Positions 8,720 to 17,548 are shown, counted from the stretch's first letter. The stretch: DNA of 64,000 nucleotides from Pelethousia sp034933245 (GCA_034933245.1 JAYFNX010000014.1:62001-126000), one strand, 5' to 3'. The notes: a model not told the origin generated them from the sequence alone. A program made the numbers and translations.

Positions 8720-9514
8720 ATGGAAACTTTACACGCACCCATTCTGGAAATCCGGGATCTGAAAAAGTGCTTTGGCGCCGTGGAGGTTCTCAACGGAATC
8801 GGCTTTTCCCTTGCCAAAGGCGAGGTTCTTTCTATCATCGGTTCATCCGGCAGCGGAAAGACCACCCTTTTGCGCTGCCTCAACTTTTTGGAAACGCCCA
8901 GTTGGGGCCAAATTCTCGTAAAAGGGCAGCTTCTTTTTGATGCGGCGGACCCCGCTACCCAACGAGAAGCGGATATCCGAAGGAAGCGGCTCCATTTTGG
9001 GCTGGTCTTTCAATGCTTCAACCTGTTTCCCCAATATACGGCTTTGCAAAATGTGACCCTGGCAAGCGATCTATTGGCTAGGGATCTGCCGGATTTCAGC
9101 CGTGATCGAGCCCGCATTCTGGCTGGGATTCAAGAAGAGGGCAAAGCTCTGCTGGATCAGGTGGGCCTTTCGGATAAGCTGGATTTCTATCCCCATCAGC
9201 TTTCGGGCGGGCAGCAGCAGCGGGTGGCCATTGCCCGCGCCCTGGCCCTTAAGCCGGACATTCTTTGCTTCGACGAACCCACCAGCGCCCTGGACCCTGA
9301 AATTTCCGGGGAGGTTTTGCAGGCGATCCGCCGCCTGGCCGCCCGGAATGTGACCATGGTGATCGTAACCCATGAAATGGGCTTTGCCCGGGAGGTATCC
9401 AGCCGGGTCATTTTCATGGATGGCGGTGTGATTGCGGAGGAAGGCCCTCCGGATGCCATATTTGGCGCGCCGAAGTCCGAAAGGCTTCAGAATTTTCTTA
9501 AGGCAGTTCTTTAA
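8720..9514 (+). CDS. Amino acid ABC transporter ATP-binding protein
   Basis: A 264-residue ATPase of the polar amino acid family. Visible motifs are Walker A GSSGSGKTT, Q-loop VFQCFNLFPQ, signature LSGGQQQRVAIARAL, Walker B ILCFDEPTSALD and the H-loop VTHEM. It lies 10 bp after the permease gene and has a good AGGAGG site. It powers uptake by the receptor and permease encoded upstream. Confidence 0.95.
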   Translation: METLHAPILEIRDLKKCFGAVEVLNGIGFSLAKGEVLSIIGSSGSGKTTLLRCLNFLETPSWGQILVKGQLLFDAADPATQREADIRRKRLHFGLVFQCFNLFPQYTALQNVTLASDLLARDLPDFSRDRARILAGIQEEGKALLDQVGLSDKLDFYPHQLSGGQQQRVAIARALALKPDILCFDEPTSALDPEISGEVLQAIRRLAARNVTMVIVTHEMGFAREVSSRVIFMDGGVIAEEGPPDAIFGAPKSERLQNFLKAVL

Positions 9515-9536
9515 CATATAGAAAGGAAGGCGCTCT

Positions 9537-9833
9537 ATGTACCATAGTAAAATGGAATCCCCCATGGTGGACAGGCTGTTTGAAGCTTTGCTTACCCTCA
9601 AAGACCTGGAAGACTACTACCGTTTTTTTGACGATGTAGCCACCGTGGGGGAAATTCAGGCTTTGGCACAGCGCCTGCAAGTGGCGGAGCTGCTGGACAA
9701 GGGAGAGCGGTATACGGCCATTGCCGAACGAACGGGGGCTTCTACGGCTACCATCTCCCGGGTAAATAAATGCCTTTTATATGGGGCGGACGGTTATAAG
9801 GCCGCCATTGCCCGGCTGAAAAAGCAGGAGTAA
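9537..9833 (+). CDS. YerC/YecD-family TrpR-like DNA-binding protein
   Basis: A 98-residue protein with the TrpR-superfamily helix-turn-helix: VGEIQALAQRLQVAELLDKG followed by ATISRVNKCL. It matches the YerC/YecD family of small predicted transcription regulators. It is the last gene of the ABC operon, 22 bp after the ATPase gene, with GAAAGGAAGG upstream. By position it may regulate amino acid uptake, but the ligand and targets are unknown. A terminator follows at 9861. Confidence 0.87.
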   Translation: MYHSKMESPMVDRLFEALLTLKDLEDYYRFFDDVATVGEIQALAQRLQVAELLDKGERYTAIAERTGASTATISRVNKCLLYGADGYKAAIARLKKQE

Positions 9834-9860
9834 GGAATAAAAAAGGTTAGCATGCAACAA

Positions 9861-9896
9861 AAATGGCGCTTGCCCGAAGGGTGAGCGCCATTTTTT
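9861..9896 (+). terminator. Terminator after the ABC operon
   Basis: Long stem (about 15 bp with one mismatch, AAATGGCGCT/AGCGCCATTT core), GAA loop and a T6 run. A-rich on the left arm, so it may also work for the convergent gene at 9962. Confidence 0.85.
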
Positions 9897-9961
9897 GTCC
9901 AATAACCTTCAAGTGTCTCTCGGCGGTTGGCATAAACCTTGCCTGCCCGTTTCGGGGCCGC

Positions 9962-10276
9962 TTAATCCCACTCGATAGCATCCACGCTCACAAGATACTC
10001 CTCGGCGAAATCCAGATAATCCTCCGCTAAACGCATGGCATACATTTTGTAGCCCGGGAAGCGGTTCTGCAAATCCGCAAAGATGGCTTCATAGGCCGCG
10101 TCGTCATCATATTCCCCATCCTCCGGCACGGTAGCCATATATGCGCCGTCGGCAGCCAGCATGGCCTCCAGCATGGTCTCCATTTCCCCTTCCTTGAGGA
10201 AATCGAAGTCCCCTTCCTTTTTAAACTTATCCAGGATATAAGCCCGCATTTCTTTTTGATCCACATCGTAGGTCAT
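9962..10276 (-). CDS. Small acidic protein of unknown function
   Basis: A 104-residue, strongly acidic protein with no signal peptide, cysteine or membrane segment. It is predicted mostly helical, with an Asp/Glu-rich middle (PEDGEYDDDAAYEAIF) and a tail in VDAIEWD. I do not recognise a family. It lies 26 bp after pepF on the same strand with GGAGT upstream of the ATG, so it is probably co-transcribed with the peptidase. Codon use looks like that of its neighbours, so I consider it a real gene. Confidence 0.7.
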   Translation of the reverse strand: MTYDVDQKEMRAYILDKFKKEGDFDFLKEGEMETMLEAMLAADGAYMATVPEDGEYDDDAAYEAIFADLQNRFPGYKMYAMRLAEDYLDFAEEYLVSVDAIEWD

Positions 10277-10302
10277 GATGCTTTACTCCTTTGTCGTCAT
10301 CT

Positions 10303-12096
10303 TTATTTTTCGTTTATTTTCCGGAGCAGCCCTTCAAGCTCCTCCACACTTTGGGCGAATACGGAAAGCGCGTGTTCCACCGTGGCAGGGTTGCTCAGAT
10401 CCACGCCCGCAAGCTTGAGCTCCTCAATGGGATAGTCGCTGCCGCCTGTGGAAAGGAAGCGCAAATAGCCTGCCGCATCCCCGGTTTTGCGGATGCGGGC
10501 GGCGATATCCACCGCCGCGCTAAAGCCCGTGGCATATTGATACACATAGAAGGCGTTGTAAAAATGCGGAATTCTGGCCCATTCCAAATCCTGCAGGGCA
10601 TCCACTACGGTTCCGGCATAATAGTCTTCGTTTAGACGCCGGTAAAGTCCGTTCAAAGCTTCCGGCGTAAGTGCCTCGCCCCGCTGGGCCATGGCATGGG
10701 TTTCCATTTCAAACTCCGCAAACAGGGTCTGCCGGTAAAGGGTGGTCCTAAAGCCTTCCAGGAAATGGTTGAGGTAATAGGCCCGTCGCCGTGGGTCTTT
10801 TTCCGTATCCAAAAGATGCAGCGTAAGCAGCACCTCATTTACTGTGGACGCCACTTCCGCCACAAAGATGGCGTAATCGTGGTTTGCATAGGATTGAGCC
10901 GCATCCGACCGATAGGAATGGAGGGCGTGGCCCAATTCATGGGCGAGGGTAAAGACATCGTCCAGGGTGTTTGTGAAGTTGAGCAGCACATAGGGGTGCA
11001 CTCCATATACGCCGCAGGAGAAAGCTCCCGTGGTCTTTCCCTTGTTTTCATAGGCATCGATCCATCGGCCGGCAAAAGCTTTTTCCAGCAGCGCGCCATA
11101 TTCGGGCCCCAGGGGGGCCATGGCCGCCTTTACCAGCGCCTGCGCCTGCTCCAGGGTATAGGAAGCTTCCATCCCTTCCACCATGGGACAATAGAGATCG
11201 TACATATGAAGTTCGTCCAAGCCCAGGACCCGTTTGCGCAGAGCTAAATATCGTGCCATGGCGGGGAAACTCTTATGCACGGCTTCGATAAGGCTATGGT
11301 ATACGGCTTCCGGCACGGCATTGCTGAAAAGGGCCTGGTTCACGGCGCTTTCATACCTGCGCACCTTGGCGAAGTACCCATCCAGCTTTACGCTGCCGGC
11401 ATAAAGGGCGGCAAAGGTGTTGCTGTACTTTCCAAACTCCCCATGGTAAGCCTCAAAGGAACGCTTGCGCACCGCCCGGTTCCGGCTCTCCCGGAACAAG
11501 TTGTAATTCCCATGGGTCAGCTGCACCAGTTCCCCTGCCTCGTTTTCGATTTGCGGGAAGGACATATCCACCGTAGAAAGCATTGTGAAGCCGTTGTCCG
11601 GCGTTTGCGCGGCGTCCGCCAGCAGAGCCAGCATATGTTCCTGTTCGGCATTGAGCACATGGGCCCGCCCCCTGATGATATCCGCGATACCGTGGTGGTA
11701 TGGGGCAAGCGTCTCCTCCAGCAGATAGGCCCGAAGGGTCTCTTCCGGAAGGGCGGCCCGCTCCGGGGTGTGGAAGCTGGCCGCCGCCCCCAGCTCTACC
11801 AGCAGGCCCAAGGATCGATCCTGCATGGCCTGGAAGGTTTGATCTCCATTATCCCCCGCTTTTTGGAGTTCGGCATAAAGGTATACCCGCTCCGCCTCTT
11901 CCGCCAGGGTATAGTATGCATCCAGGGCCAGCCTGACCCCTTGGGTCGTGCCCAGCTTGCCCCGGTGCTTTTCCATGGCGCCGATCTTGCCTGCAAGCGC
12001 TTGATAGGCTGCCTCCCAAGCCGCCTTGGTATCGAAAATATGGGTAAGATCCCACATATGGCCGGGATCCATCTCGCTTCGCGTTTTAAGCGACAT
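10303..12096 (-). CDS. pepF: Oligoendopeptidase F (M3 family)
   Basis: A 597-residue cytoplasmic zinc metallopeptidase of the M3B family. The zinc motif HELGH lies in TLAHELGHALHSY, and the downstream EVAST motif supplies the third ligand Glu. PepF enzymes cut peptides of about 7-17 residues and help recycle imported or signal peptides. Length is typical. The start is preceded by GAGGAGGAAC. An extended -10 promoter (TGC-TATAAT on the minus strand, plus-strand positions 12126-12131) lies 30 bp upstream without a clear -35 box. Confidence 0.93.
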   Translation of the reverse strand: MSLKTRSEMDPGHMWDLTHIFDTKAAWEAAYQALAGKIGAMEKHRGKLGTTQGVRLALDAYYTLAEEAERVYLYAELQKAGDNGDQTFQAMQDRSLGLLVELGAAASFHTPERAALPEETLRAYLLEETLAPYHHGIADIIRGRAHVLNAEQEHMLALLADAAQTPDNGFTMLSTVDMSFPQIENEAGELVQLTHGNYNLFRESRNRAVRKRSFEAYHGEFGKYSNTFAALYAGSVKLDGYFAKVRRYESAVNQALFSNAVPEAVYHSLIEAVHKSFPAMARYLALRKRVLGLDELHMYDLYCPMVEGMEASYTLEQAQALVKAAMAPLGPEYGALLEKAFAGRWIDAYENKGKTTGAFSCGVYGVHPYVLLNFTNTLDDVFTLAHELGHALHSYRSDAAQSYANHDYAIFVAEVASTVNEVLLTLHLLDTEKDPRRRAYYLNHFLEGFRTTLYRQTLFAEFEMETHAMAQRGEALTPEALNGLYRRLNEDYYAGTVVDALQDLEWARIPHFYNAFYVYQYATGFSAAVDIAARIRKTGDAAGYLRFLSTGGSDYPIEELKLAGVDLSNPATVEHALSVFAQSVEELEGLLRKINEK

Positions 12097-12170
12097 TTTG
12101 TTCCTCCTCTTCGGACATTTTCCTTATTATAGCATATTCAGGGGGGATTTCATCCCCTCTGGCAGGGCGT

Positions 12171-12210
12171 AAAAAAAGAAAACCCTTTCCTTCTTAAATT
12201 AAGGTTTTCC
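12171..12210 (-). terminator. Terminator of the DUF3794 gene
   Basis: Minus strand stem GGAAAACCTT with AAGGGTTTTC (one bulge) followed by seven T. It lies between the DUF3794 gene and the pepF promoter. Confidence 0.65.
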
Positions 12211-12266
12211 ATGCTGCCTGGAATGCGATGACCAATAGTAATTTATACCATGCCCCGGGCGGCTTT

Positions 12267-12313
12267 TCCCATGCGCCGGGGCTGTCAACTAAAACTTGAC
12301 CCGGCGCATGGGA
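12267..12313. repeat. Perfect 14-bp inverted repeat
   Basis: Arms TCCCATGCGCCGGG and CCCGGCGCATGGGA are separated by 19 nt, whose own ends (TCAA/TTGA) can pair. No T-run follows on either strand. It sits in the 267-bp gap between the DUF3794 and pepF genes. It may be a structured 3' UTR. Confidence 0.7.
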
Positions 12314-12363
12314 TCAGCGCCGGGCCGTGTCGGTTAGGAGGCATACCGGTTTCCCAAAAGCTT

Positions 12364-13827
12364 TTATCGCAAAAACACCAGCTTCTGTCCTTCTTCCAAG
12401 GTCTCGGTTTGGCCGTCCCAGGCTTCGATAAGCGCCTGCCTGGGAACTAAGAACCGTTTTGCCACATCATATAAGGTTTCCCCGGCCCCGGCAAAATAGA
12501 CGATGATTCCTTGGGGCGGGGCCTGGCGTTGACTTTCCTGAATCCCCGTCACCACGGTTTCCGTCCGCTGGAATGCCATGGATGCCCAAATCTGGATGGA
12601 AAAGCTCATTTCCAGGGAACGTCCGCTGCCAGCCGCCGTTGCCGTGGCCATCGCGGAAGGGATGGCATCCGTGGCGCCCTGCGCGGGGCAGCAGCACTCA
12701 AAGGGGATATCCTCCGTAAAGGCGAACAGGGTGCCGCTCTCACTCTCATAAATTACCCGGGTTACCAGAAGGCCTTCTATGCACAAGCGCTCTTCCGTTA
12801 TATTACAGGTGGTAATCACAGGCCGCACGGCTGCATAAAGCACCCGGCTCGCTTCCGGCAGCCCCGCCGGAATGCTTACCGTTTCATGCAGGGTGTGGCG
12901 GTGGGATAAGGGTCCCATATCCGCGCATAGGCGAAGGGTTTCCCGGGCACAGTCAAAAGCCATGCTGGGGCTGAACAGATCCTGGGGAAGCGTAACTTCC
13001 ATGTGTTCAATCCCGTAGAGACACACCAGCAGCCGCGCCTCCACAACCAACAGGCCAAACTCCTCCGCTACCCGCACCTGGGAAGTTTCAATGGTTAACT
13101 CCACACTTAAATCGCTTCCGACGATCACATCCAAGGTTTCTGTAAACGGTATATTCTGGGTCAATTGGAATAGCCGGCCTTCCTCGCCTTGCACCAGCGC
13201 GGATACCGTCAAGCTGCCAGAAATTTCTACCCCGCGGCCCTCGCTCTGAATTTCCCGCAGGGAGGGTACAATATCGTACTGCAGCACGCTATGGGCATCC
13301 GCCGCATCCATTTCTTCCCGAAGGGAAAGCACATCCCGAAAGACTTCCTGGCGCTTAGCCAGGGTAATGCTTCTTCCCTGCATCTCCAGATCCTGTATCC
13401 CCTCCAGGCCGGAAAGGGCTTTGATGGGCCTATTGTCCGTTACCCGGATGGCAATGTCCACCTCGGCGCTTAGCATAATGCGCCCACCTTCCAATTTTAC
13501 TTCCATGGCCTGTAGGATCGGCCCTGCTTTTATGGGCATTCCGGCCTGCGCGCCTTCTACCTGTACCGTATGGCGGAAGGCCGCCCGGGATGTGAAGGCA
13601 AATACCCCACCATCTCCCGCGCAGATCAGATGCAGACGCACTTCGCCCGAAAGGCGCACGGCCCCCGCGGCTGTTTCCGCGCCCGAAAGCGCCACATCCC
13701 CCGTGGCGCTTAGAATCTCCTTGGCAGGCCGCCCTTCGATCTGGGGGATGTCCCCTTCCACCAGCGCTTGGGCCACACCGCAATATACCACGCGTTCCGC
13801 CATGAGATCTGTCCAAATCAGCTCCAT
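12364..13827 (-). CDS. DUF3794 (SPOCS) and LysM domain protein, spore-coat type
   Basis: A 487-residue protein with several repeats of the beta-rich DUF3794/SPOCS module (about residues 25-420, each with a GEV-type strand and TVQVEG/IPFTETL motifs) and a C-terminal LysM domain (about 440-487, GETLYDVAKRF...LIEAWDG...LEEGQKLVFL). Clostridial proteins with this layout are made in the mother cell and bind the spore coat or cortex. There is no signal peptide, as expected for a mother-cell protein. GAGAGGAG precedes the start. I could not identify a convincing sigma-E or sigma-K promoter. Confidence 0.85.
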   Translation of the reverse strand: MELIWTDLMAERVVYCGVAQALVEGDIPQIEGRPAKEILSATGDVALSGAETAAGAVRLSGEVRLHLICAGDGGVFAFTSRAAFRHTVQVEGAQAGMPIKAGPILQAMEVKLEGGRIMLSAEVDIAIRVTDNRPIKALSGLEGIQDLEMQGRSITLAKRQEVFRDVLSLREEMDAADAHSVLQYDIVPSLREIQSEGRGVEISGSLTVSALVQGEEGRLFQLTQNIPFTETLDVIVGSDLSVELTIETSQVRVAEEFGLLVVEARLLVCLYGIEHMEVTLPQDLFSPSMAFDCARETLRLCADMGPLSHRHTLHETVSIPAGLPEASRVLYAAVRPVITTCNITEERLCIEGLLVTRVIYESESGTLFAFTEDIPFECCCPAQGATDAIPSAMATATAAGSGRSLEMSFSIQIWASMAFQRTETVVTGIQESQRQAPPQGIIVYFAGAGETLYDVAKRFLVPRQALIEAWDGQTETLEEGQKLVFLR

Positions 13828-14012
13828 GCAACCTTGCTCCTCTCTACTAGTGGGTATAAAAGAATATGCCCGCCTATGCCCCTTCTAGCACAAAATGCAG
13901 GACAATTTTTTAATTCCGGCGAATTTTGCCCTGCAAATTCATACTTTGAGCATATTTTTCAACCAGTCTCAATTTGTATATAATGAATAAAATACTGGGG
14001 ATTATGACCGAC

Positions 14013-14078
14013 TTATCAACATTATCCACACGGTTATCCATGCTTAGGATGATTTTTGTCCCTCCGACATGTGGAAAA
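14013..14078. promoter_or_regulatory. Cluster of four DnaA-box-like sites
   Basis: Within 66 bp: TTATCAACA (14013-14021), TTATCCACA (14022-14030) and TTATCCATG (14034-14042) on the plus strand, and TTTTCCACA on the minus strand (14070-14078). The consensus is TTWTNCACA, so two match fully and two differ by one or two bases. They lie in the AT-rich 371-bp gap 13828-14198 between the DUF3794 start and the spo0A stop; I see no gene in this gap. No dnaA, dnaN or rpmH is nearby. Confidence 0.55.
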
Positions 14079-14198
14079 GAGGGGTCTTAAGATAATAATA
14101 TGTATTTTTATTCAGCTTGCGCCGCACATATCTTGCGCGGCGCGAAAAGTTTTTTCTCGGTTTTTTTGCAGGAATTCTCTCATGCCAGTTTTGTGTTT

Positions 14199-15005
14199 TT
14201 AAATTACATTTTGAATTTCAGGCCTGCCTGCGCTCTCCCGCGCATTCTCCATGATGAGCTTATCCGCTACCAGCGCGATGAATTCCCCGTTGGTGGGCTT
14301 ATCATTTTTTGAATAGATATTATAGCCAAAGATCTGATTGATGTTCTCGATTTTCCCCCGGGTCCATGCCACCTCGATGGCGTGGCGGATCGCACGCTCC
14401 ACCTTGGATGCGGATGTCTGGAACCTTTTTGCGATGCCCGGATAGAGCTCCTTGGTAATGCGATTGATAAGGCCGGGTTCATAATAGACCATGCGAACGG
14501 CCTCCCGCAGGTAATGATAGCCCTTGATGTGCGCGGGGATTCCAATAACGAGAAAAATCGAAGCGATCTTTTCATCCAAGGTCTGGGGCCGGTTCCCCAT
14601 GGTGCAGGTTTGGGAACGCTGGGTATAGGTGTTTTCCAGCATATCGAGAATGCGTTTATATAAGGTGTCCGGGTCTACGGGTTTTACCATGAAGTAGCGG
14701 GCTCCCAATGTACAGGCCTGACGCACCATATCCTCATGCCGCATGGCGCTGACCACGATGGTGGCGGGTGGCGTTTCGACCAGTCCGCCGGAGAGCCGCT
14801 CCAGCAGCTCGAACCCATCCATGCGGGGCATGATCAGATCGCAAAGCAATACGTCGTAGTGAGTGGCGGCCATGGCGTCCAACGCTGCCTGACCGTCATT
14901 CACTACATCCACCCGGTCGATGTTCTCCTGTGTGAGAAGATGTTCCCGGACGGCGTTTTGAAACTGGGTGCTGCTGTCTGCCAAAAGGATACGATACTTT
15001 GCCAT
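14199..15005 (-). CDS. spo0A: Sporulation master regulator Spo0A
   Basis: A 268-residue response regulator. The receiver domain (1-120) shows the acidic pocket LLADSS, phospho-acceptor Asp in DVLLCDLIMPRMDG, Ser/Thr in VVSAM and Lys in MVKPVD. The C-terminal effector domain carries the Spo0A recognition helix SKVERAIRHAIEVAWTRG and the conserved NKDKPTNGEFIA-like segment SKNDKPTNGEF. It commits cells to sporulation when phosphorylated. A GGAGG site precedes the ATG. It is transcribed alone; spoIVB, its usual upstream neighbour in Bacillus and many Clostridia, is absent here. Confidence 0.97.
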   Translation of the reverse strand: MAKYRILLADSSTQFQNAVREHLLTQENIDRVDVVNDGQAALDAMAATHYDVLLCDLIMPRMDGFELLERLSGGLVETPPATIVVSAMRHEDMVRQACTLGARYFMVKPVDPDTLYKRILDMLENTYTQRSQTCTMGNRPQTLDEKIASIFLVIGIPAHIKGYHYLREAVRMVYYEPGLINRITKELYPGIAKRFQTSASKVERAIRHAIEVAWTRGKIENINQIFGYNIYSKNDKPTNGEFIALVADKLIMENARESAGRPEIQNVI

Positions 15006-15284
15006 AATATGCCTCCATGCTTCTGTATTTTTTCCTTTTATGGAACGTGCGCTGGCGTTTTTGCCCGTTTCATAAAATATAGTTGCGGTTTCTGATGATT
15101 GGATTGTAACACCGCTCCATTCGCGGCGATAGGGAACAATATTGCCGTGTTTTGTCGCCCCTTAGGGAGATTTTTGCAAAGTTTGGTATCTTCTGCCGAA
15201 AGGGCCAAAAGGCCTTAAAATGCCCAAAACGTCTACATTTTTTGCGAGTTCCCTTATTTCTGTCCAAACAACATATTCGACTGT

Positions 15285-15315
15285 TTGCGCAGAAGGGGGC
15301 AAGATGTGGTATACT
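15285..15315 (+). promoter_or_regulatory. Extended -10 promoter of the EIIC-like gene
   Basis: TGG-TATACT (-10 at 15310-15315) with a weak TTGCGC at 15285, 19 bases upstream. It fixes the translation start at 15347, because an ATG at 15317 would be before or at the transcription start. The 341-bp gap 15006-15346 also must hold the spo0A promoter, which I cannot place. A near-match to a 0A box (TTCGACT) lies at 15276-15282. Confidence 0.55.
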
Positions 15316-15346
15316 AATGGAAATATGCCTCGGGGGGTTGTCTACT

Positions 15347-16381
15347 ATGGATAATGCACACAATAGCCTGCGTGCTTTTCTAGCGCGCAAACAGGTTGAA
15401 ATCAGCTTTAAACGGTATTTTGTGGATGCAATGGGCGCCATGGCTTTCGGCTTATTCGCTTCCCTGCTGATTGGCACCATCTTTCATACGCTTGCCGACC
15501 AAACGGGATGGACTTTCCTTGAAAATGCATCGGGCTTTTGCTCGGCCGCAGCTGGCCCGGCCATGGCGGTTGCCATCGGCTTTGCCCTGCACGCGCCCTC
15601 TCTGGTTCTCTTTTGCCTATGCGCCGTTGGCGCGGCCGGCAATTCCCTGGGCGGCCCTTTGGGCACGCTTTTTGCCGCCATTGTTGCGGTGGAACTCGGT
15701 AAGCTCGTTTCCAAAGAAACCAAAGTGGACATTCTGGTTACCCCTACCATAACCATCCTTTCCGGCTGCGCCGTAGCCGCCTTGATCGGGCCTGGGGTAA
15801 ACGCCATTATGAACGCCTTCGGCGCTTTGATCATGCATGCCACGGAATTGGAGCCTTTCTTCATGGGCATTCTGGTATCGGTCATCGTGGGCATGGTGCT
15901 CACCCTTCCCATCTCCAGCGCTGCCCTGTGCGCGGCCCTGGGCTTGACGGGCCTGGCGGGCGGCGCGGCCACCGCCGGCTGCTGCGCCCAAATGGTAGGG
16001 TTTGCGGTGATGAGCTTCCGCGAAAACGGATGGGGCGGCATAGTTGCCCAGGGTCTGGGCACCAGCATGCTGCAAATGGGCAACATTGCCCATAACCCTA
16101 GGATCTGGATCCCCCCCACCCTGGCTGCCGCCATTACCGGCCCCATTGCCACCTGCATCTTCCGCATGGGAAACGGCATAGCCGTAGCCAGCGGCATGGG
16201 CACCTGCGGCTTGGTTGGGCCCATCGGCGTGGCCGCGGCCCCTGGTTTCGGCAGCGGCATGAGTTGGCTTGGCCTGGCGCTGGTATGCTTCGTTCTGCCC
16301 GCCGTGCTTACGCCCATTCTGGCTTTCCCCCTGCGCAAAGCGGGATGGATCAAGGATGGGGATTGCAAACTGGAACTTTAA
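15347..16381 (+). CDS. PTS EIIC-like membrane protein (PTS_EIIC_2 type)
   Basis: A 344-residue integral membrane protein with about eight to ten helices rich in Gly and Ala. It resembles the stand-alone EIIC-like family (PF13303) found in Clostridia: conserved GxGNSLGGPLGT-like segment near residue 100, TPTITILSGC, and the C-terminal MGTCGLVGPIG. No EIIA or EIIB gene is close, so whether it phosphorylates a sugar or transports something else is unknown. GGGGGG lies nine bases upstream of the ATG. Confidence 0.75.
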   Translation: MDNAHNSLRAFLARKQVEISFKRYFVDAMGAMAFGLFASLLIGTIFHTLADQTGWTFLENASGFCSAAAGPAMAVAIGFALHAPSLVLFCLCAVGAAGNSLGGPLGTLFAAIVAVELGKLVSKETKVDILVTPTITILSGCAVAALIGPGVNAIMNAFGALIMHATELEPFFMGILVSVIVGMVLTLPISSAALCAALGLTGLAGGAATAGCCAQMVGFAVMSFRENGWGGIVAQGLGTSMLQMGNIAHNPRIWIPPTLAAAITGPIATCIFRMGNGIAVASGMGTCGLVGPIGVAAAPGFGSGMSWLGLALVCFVLPAVLTPILAFPLRKAGWIKDGDCKLEL

Positions 16382-16387
16382 CCGTCG

Positions 16388-16427
16388 GCGGCCCGGTGCA
16401 TGCAAACTGCGCCGGGCCGCTGTTGTT
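16388..16427 (+). terminator. Terminator after the EIIC-like gene
   Basis: Stem GCGGCCCGG/CCGGGCCGC with a 15-nt loop, followed by TGTTGTT. It may also serve the small gene ending at 16441 on the other strand. Confidence 0.7.
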
Positions 16428-16440
16428 CGGACACATCTCC

Positions 16441-16602
16441 TCATTTTTTCTTTTTCTTTTTCGGTATGGCCATCCCGGCCAAATCCTCGTAGGATTCCAT
16501 CTCCGCATCGTTCTGGGGCGGCGTGGGCATCAGCCCGGTGGTTTCCATAGAAGAATTTGTGGATGTAATGTTGGGATAGTCGTTTCGTTTGCTTTTTTTC
16601 AT
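16441..16602 (-). CDS. Unannotated 53-residue basic/acidic small protein
   Basis: A short minus-strand frame starts MKKSKRNDYP and ends GMAIPKKKKKK, with a Pro/Thr-rich centre (GLMPTPPQND) and an acidic stretch (EMESYEDLAG). A GGAG sits about ten bases upstream of the ATG behind a run of A. It fills the gap between convergent EIIC-like and divergent membrane-protein genes exactly. There is no membrane segment or cysteine. I do not recognise a family. The good ribosome binding site, ordered composition and terminator-flanked location argue for a real gene. Function is unknown. Confidence 0.65.
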   Translation of the reverse strand: MKKSKRNDYPNITSTNSSMETTGLMPTPPQNDAEMESYEDLAGMAIPKKKKKK

Positions 16603-16699
16603 GGGGAAACAGCTCCTTTTTTTTTAGAATTCACGCCGTTGGCCTTTTTCATGCGGCATGGCGGAATCCAATTCATGGGTATATTCGGAGGTAACGAAA

Positions 16700-17398
16700 A
16701 TGTTCAAAAAACGGCCCGATGCAAAAACCATCATCGCCATTCTGCTGGCCATCACGTTGGCAGGCTCTATTGTTTATTCGGCCATGTGCCTGGCGATGGC
16801 GCCTGAAACCGGCGCGGACGAATCCGTTCGCGTGCGCAGCGATTACATTCTGATGCTCTCCCAGTGCTGCCTCGGGCTGCTTGTCATGTTCGTACCCTCC
16901 GTGCTCCAGCGACGTTGGACTTGGCCGATTCCGGATTTTATGCATATCCTCTATTTTATTTTTCTCTACTGCGCCATTTATTTGGGTGAAGTGCGTAATT
17001 TTTACTATCTGGTTCCAAATTGGGACACCTGGCTTCATACGTTCAGCGGCGGCATGCTGGGCGCCTTGGGCTTCGTTGTGGTGGACCAGCTCAACGAGGT
17101 GCGGGGCGTTCCTGTAAAATTAGGGCCTAAGTTCATTGCCATCTTTGCCCTGTGCTTCGCCATGACGGTGGGCGCGCTTTGGGAAATTTACGAATTCACC
17201 TTCGACGGTCTCCTGGGCCTGAACATGCAAAAGTTCCGCTTGGAAAACGGTGTGGAGCTGGTGGGCCGCGCCGCTTTGCGGGATACCATGAAAGATCTGA
17301 TTGTGGACCTGGTGGGCGCCCTCCTGGTTGTAGGCACGGGCTATATTGGTGCGCGCCGCAAAGATAAGGCCCGTCGCGAAGCCGAACGCTCCAGATAA
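16700..17398 (+). CDS. Integral membrane protein (DUF2238/YjdF-like)
   Basis: A 232-residue protein with about five helices. The segment NWDTWLHTFSGGMLGALGF followed by WEIYEFTFD resembles the HTxxG and WEIxEF motifs of DUF2238/YjdF-type membrane proteins; the function of that family is not established. The start at 16700 follows GGAGG at good spacing, so a frame extension of 14 codons upstream is not used. The C-terminus is a basic cytoplasmic tail (RRKDKARREAERSR). Confidence 0.65.
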   Translation: MFKKRPDAKTIIAILLAITLAGSIVYSAMCLAMAPETGADESVRVRSDYILMLSQCCLGLLVMFVPSVLQRRWTWPIPDFMHILYFIFLYCAIYLGEVRNFYYLVPNWDTWLHTFSGGMLGALGFVVVDQLNEVRGVPVKLGPKFIAIFALCFAMTVGALWEIYEFTFDGLLGLNMQKFRLENGVELVGRAALRDTMKDLIVDLVGALLVVGTGYIGARRKDKARREAERSR

Positions 17399-17465
17399 TA
17401 TTCCAAATTCCAAAAGGCCTTTATGGGTCTTTTTTTGTTTTGCAGAATATATAAGTCAATTATCC

Positions 17466-17494
17466 TTGACATAATCTATTATCGAGCTTATTCT
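17466..17494 (+). promoter_or_regulatory. Promoter and possible operator of the TetR gene
   Basis: TTGACA, 17 bases, TATTCT. A quasi-palindrome TTCTTAATATTAGAA (17491-17505) overlaps the -10 box and could be the autoregulatory operator of the TetR protein encoded downstream. Confidence 0.5.
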
Positions 17495-17548
17495 TAATAT
17501 TAGAATTTTAATGGATCATTAATGGGTGTATGGGAAGGAAAAGTAGCT

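Noticed and set aside
13828..14198. Chromosomal replication origin
   Set aside because: DnaA boxes are present but dnaA, dnaN, rpmH, recF or gyr genes are not, and there is no clear change of gene orientation around the site.
16658..16699. Upstream extension of the DUF2238-like membrane protein
   Set aside because: GGAGG sits directly before the ATG at 16700, and the extra 14 codons have no ribosome binding site.
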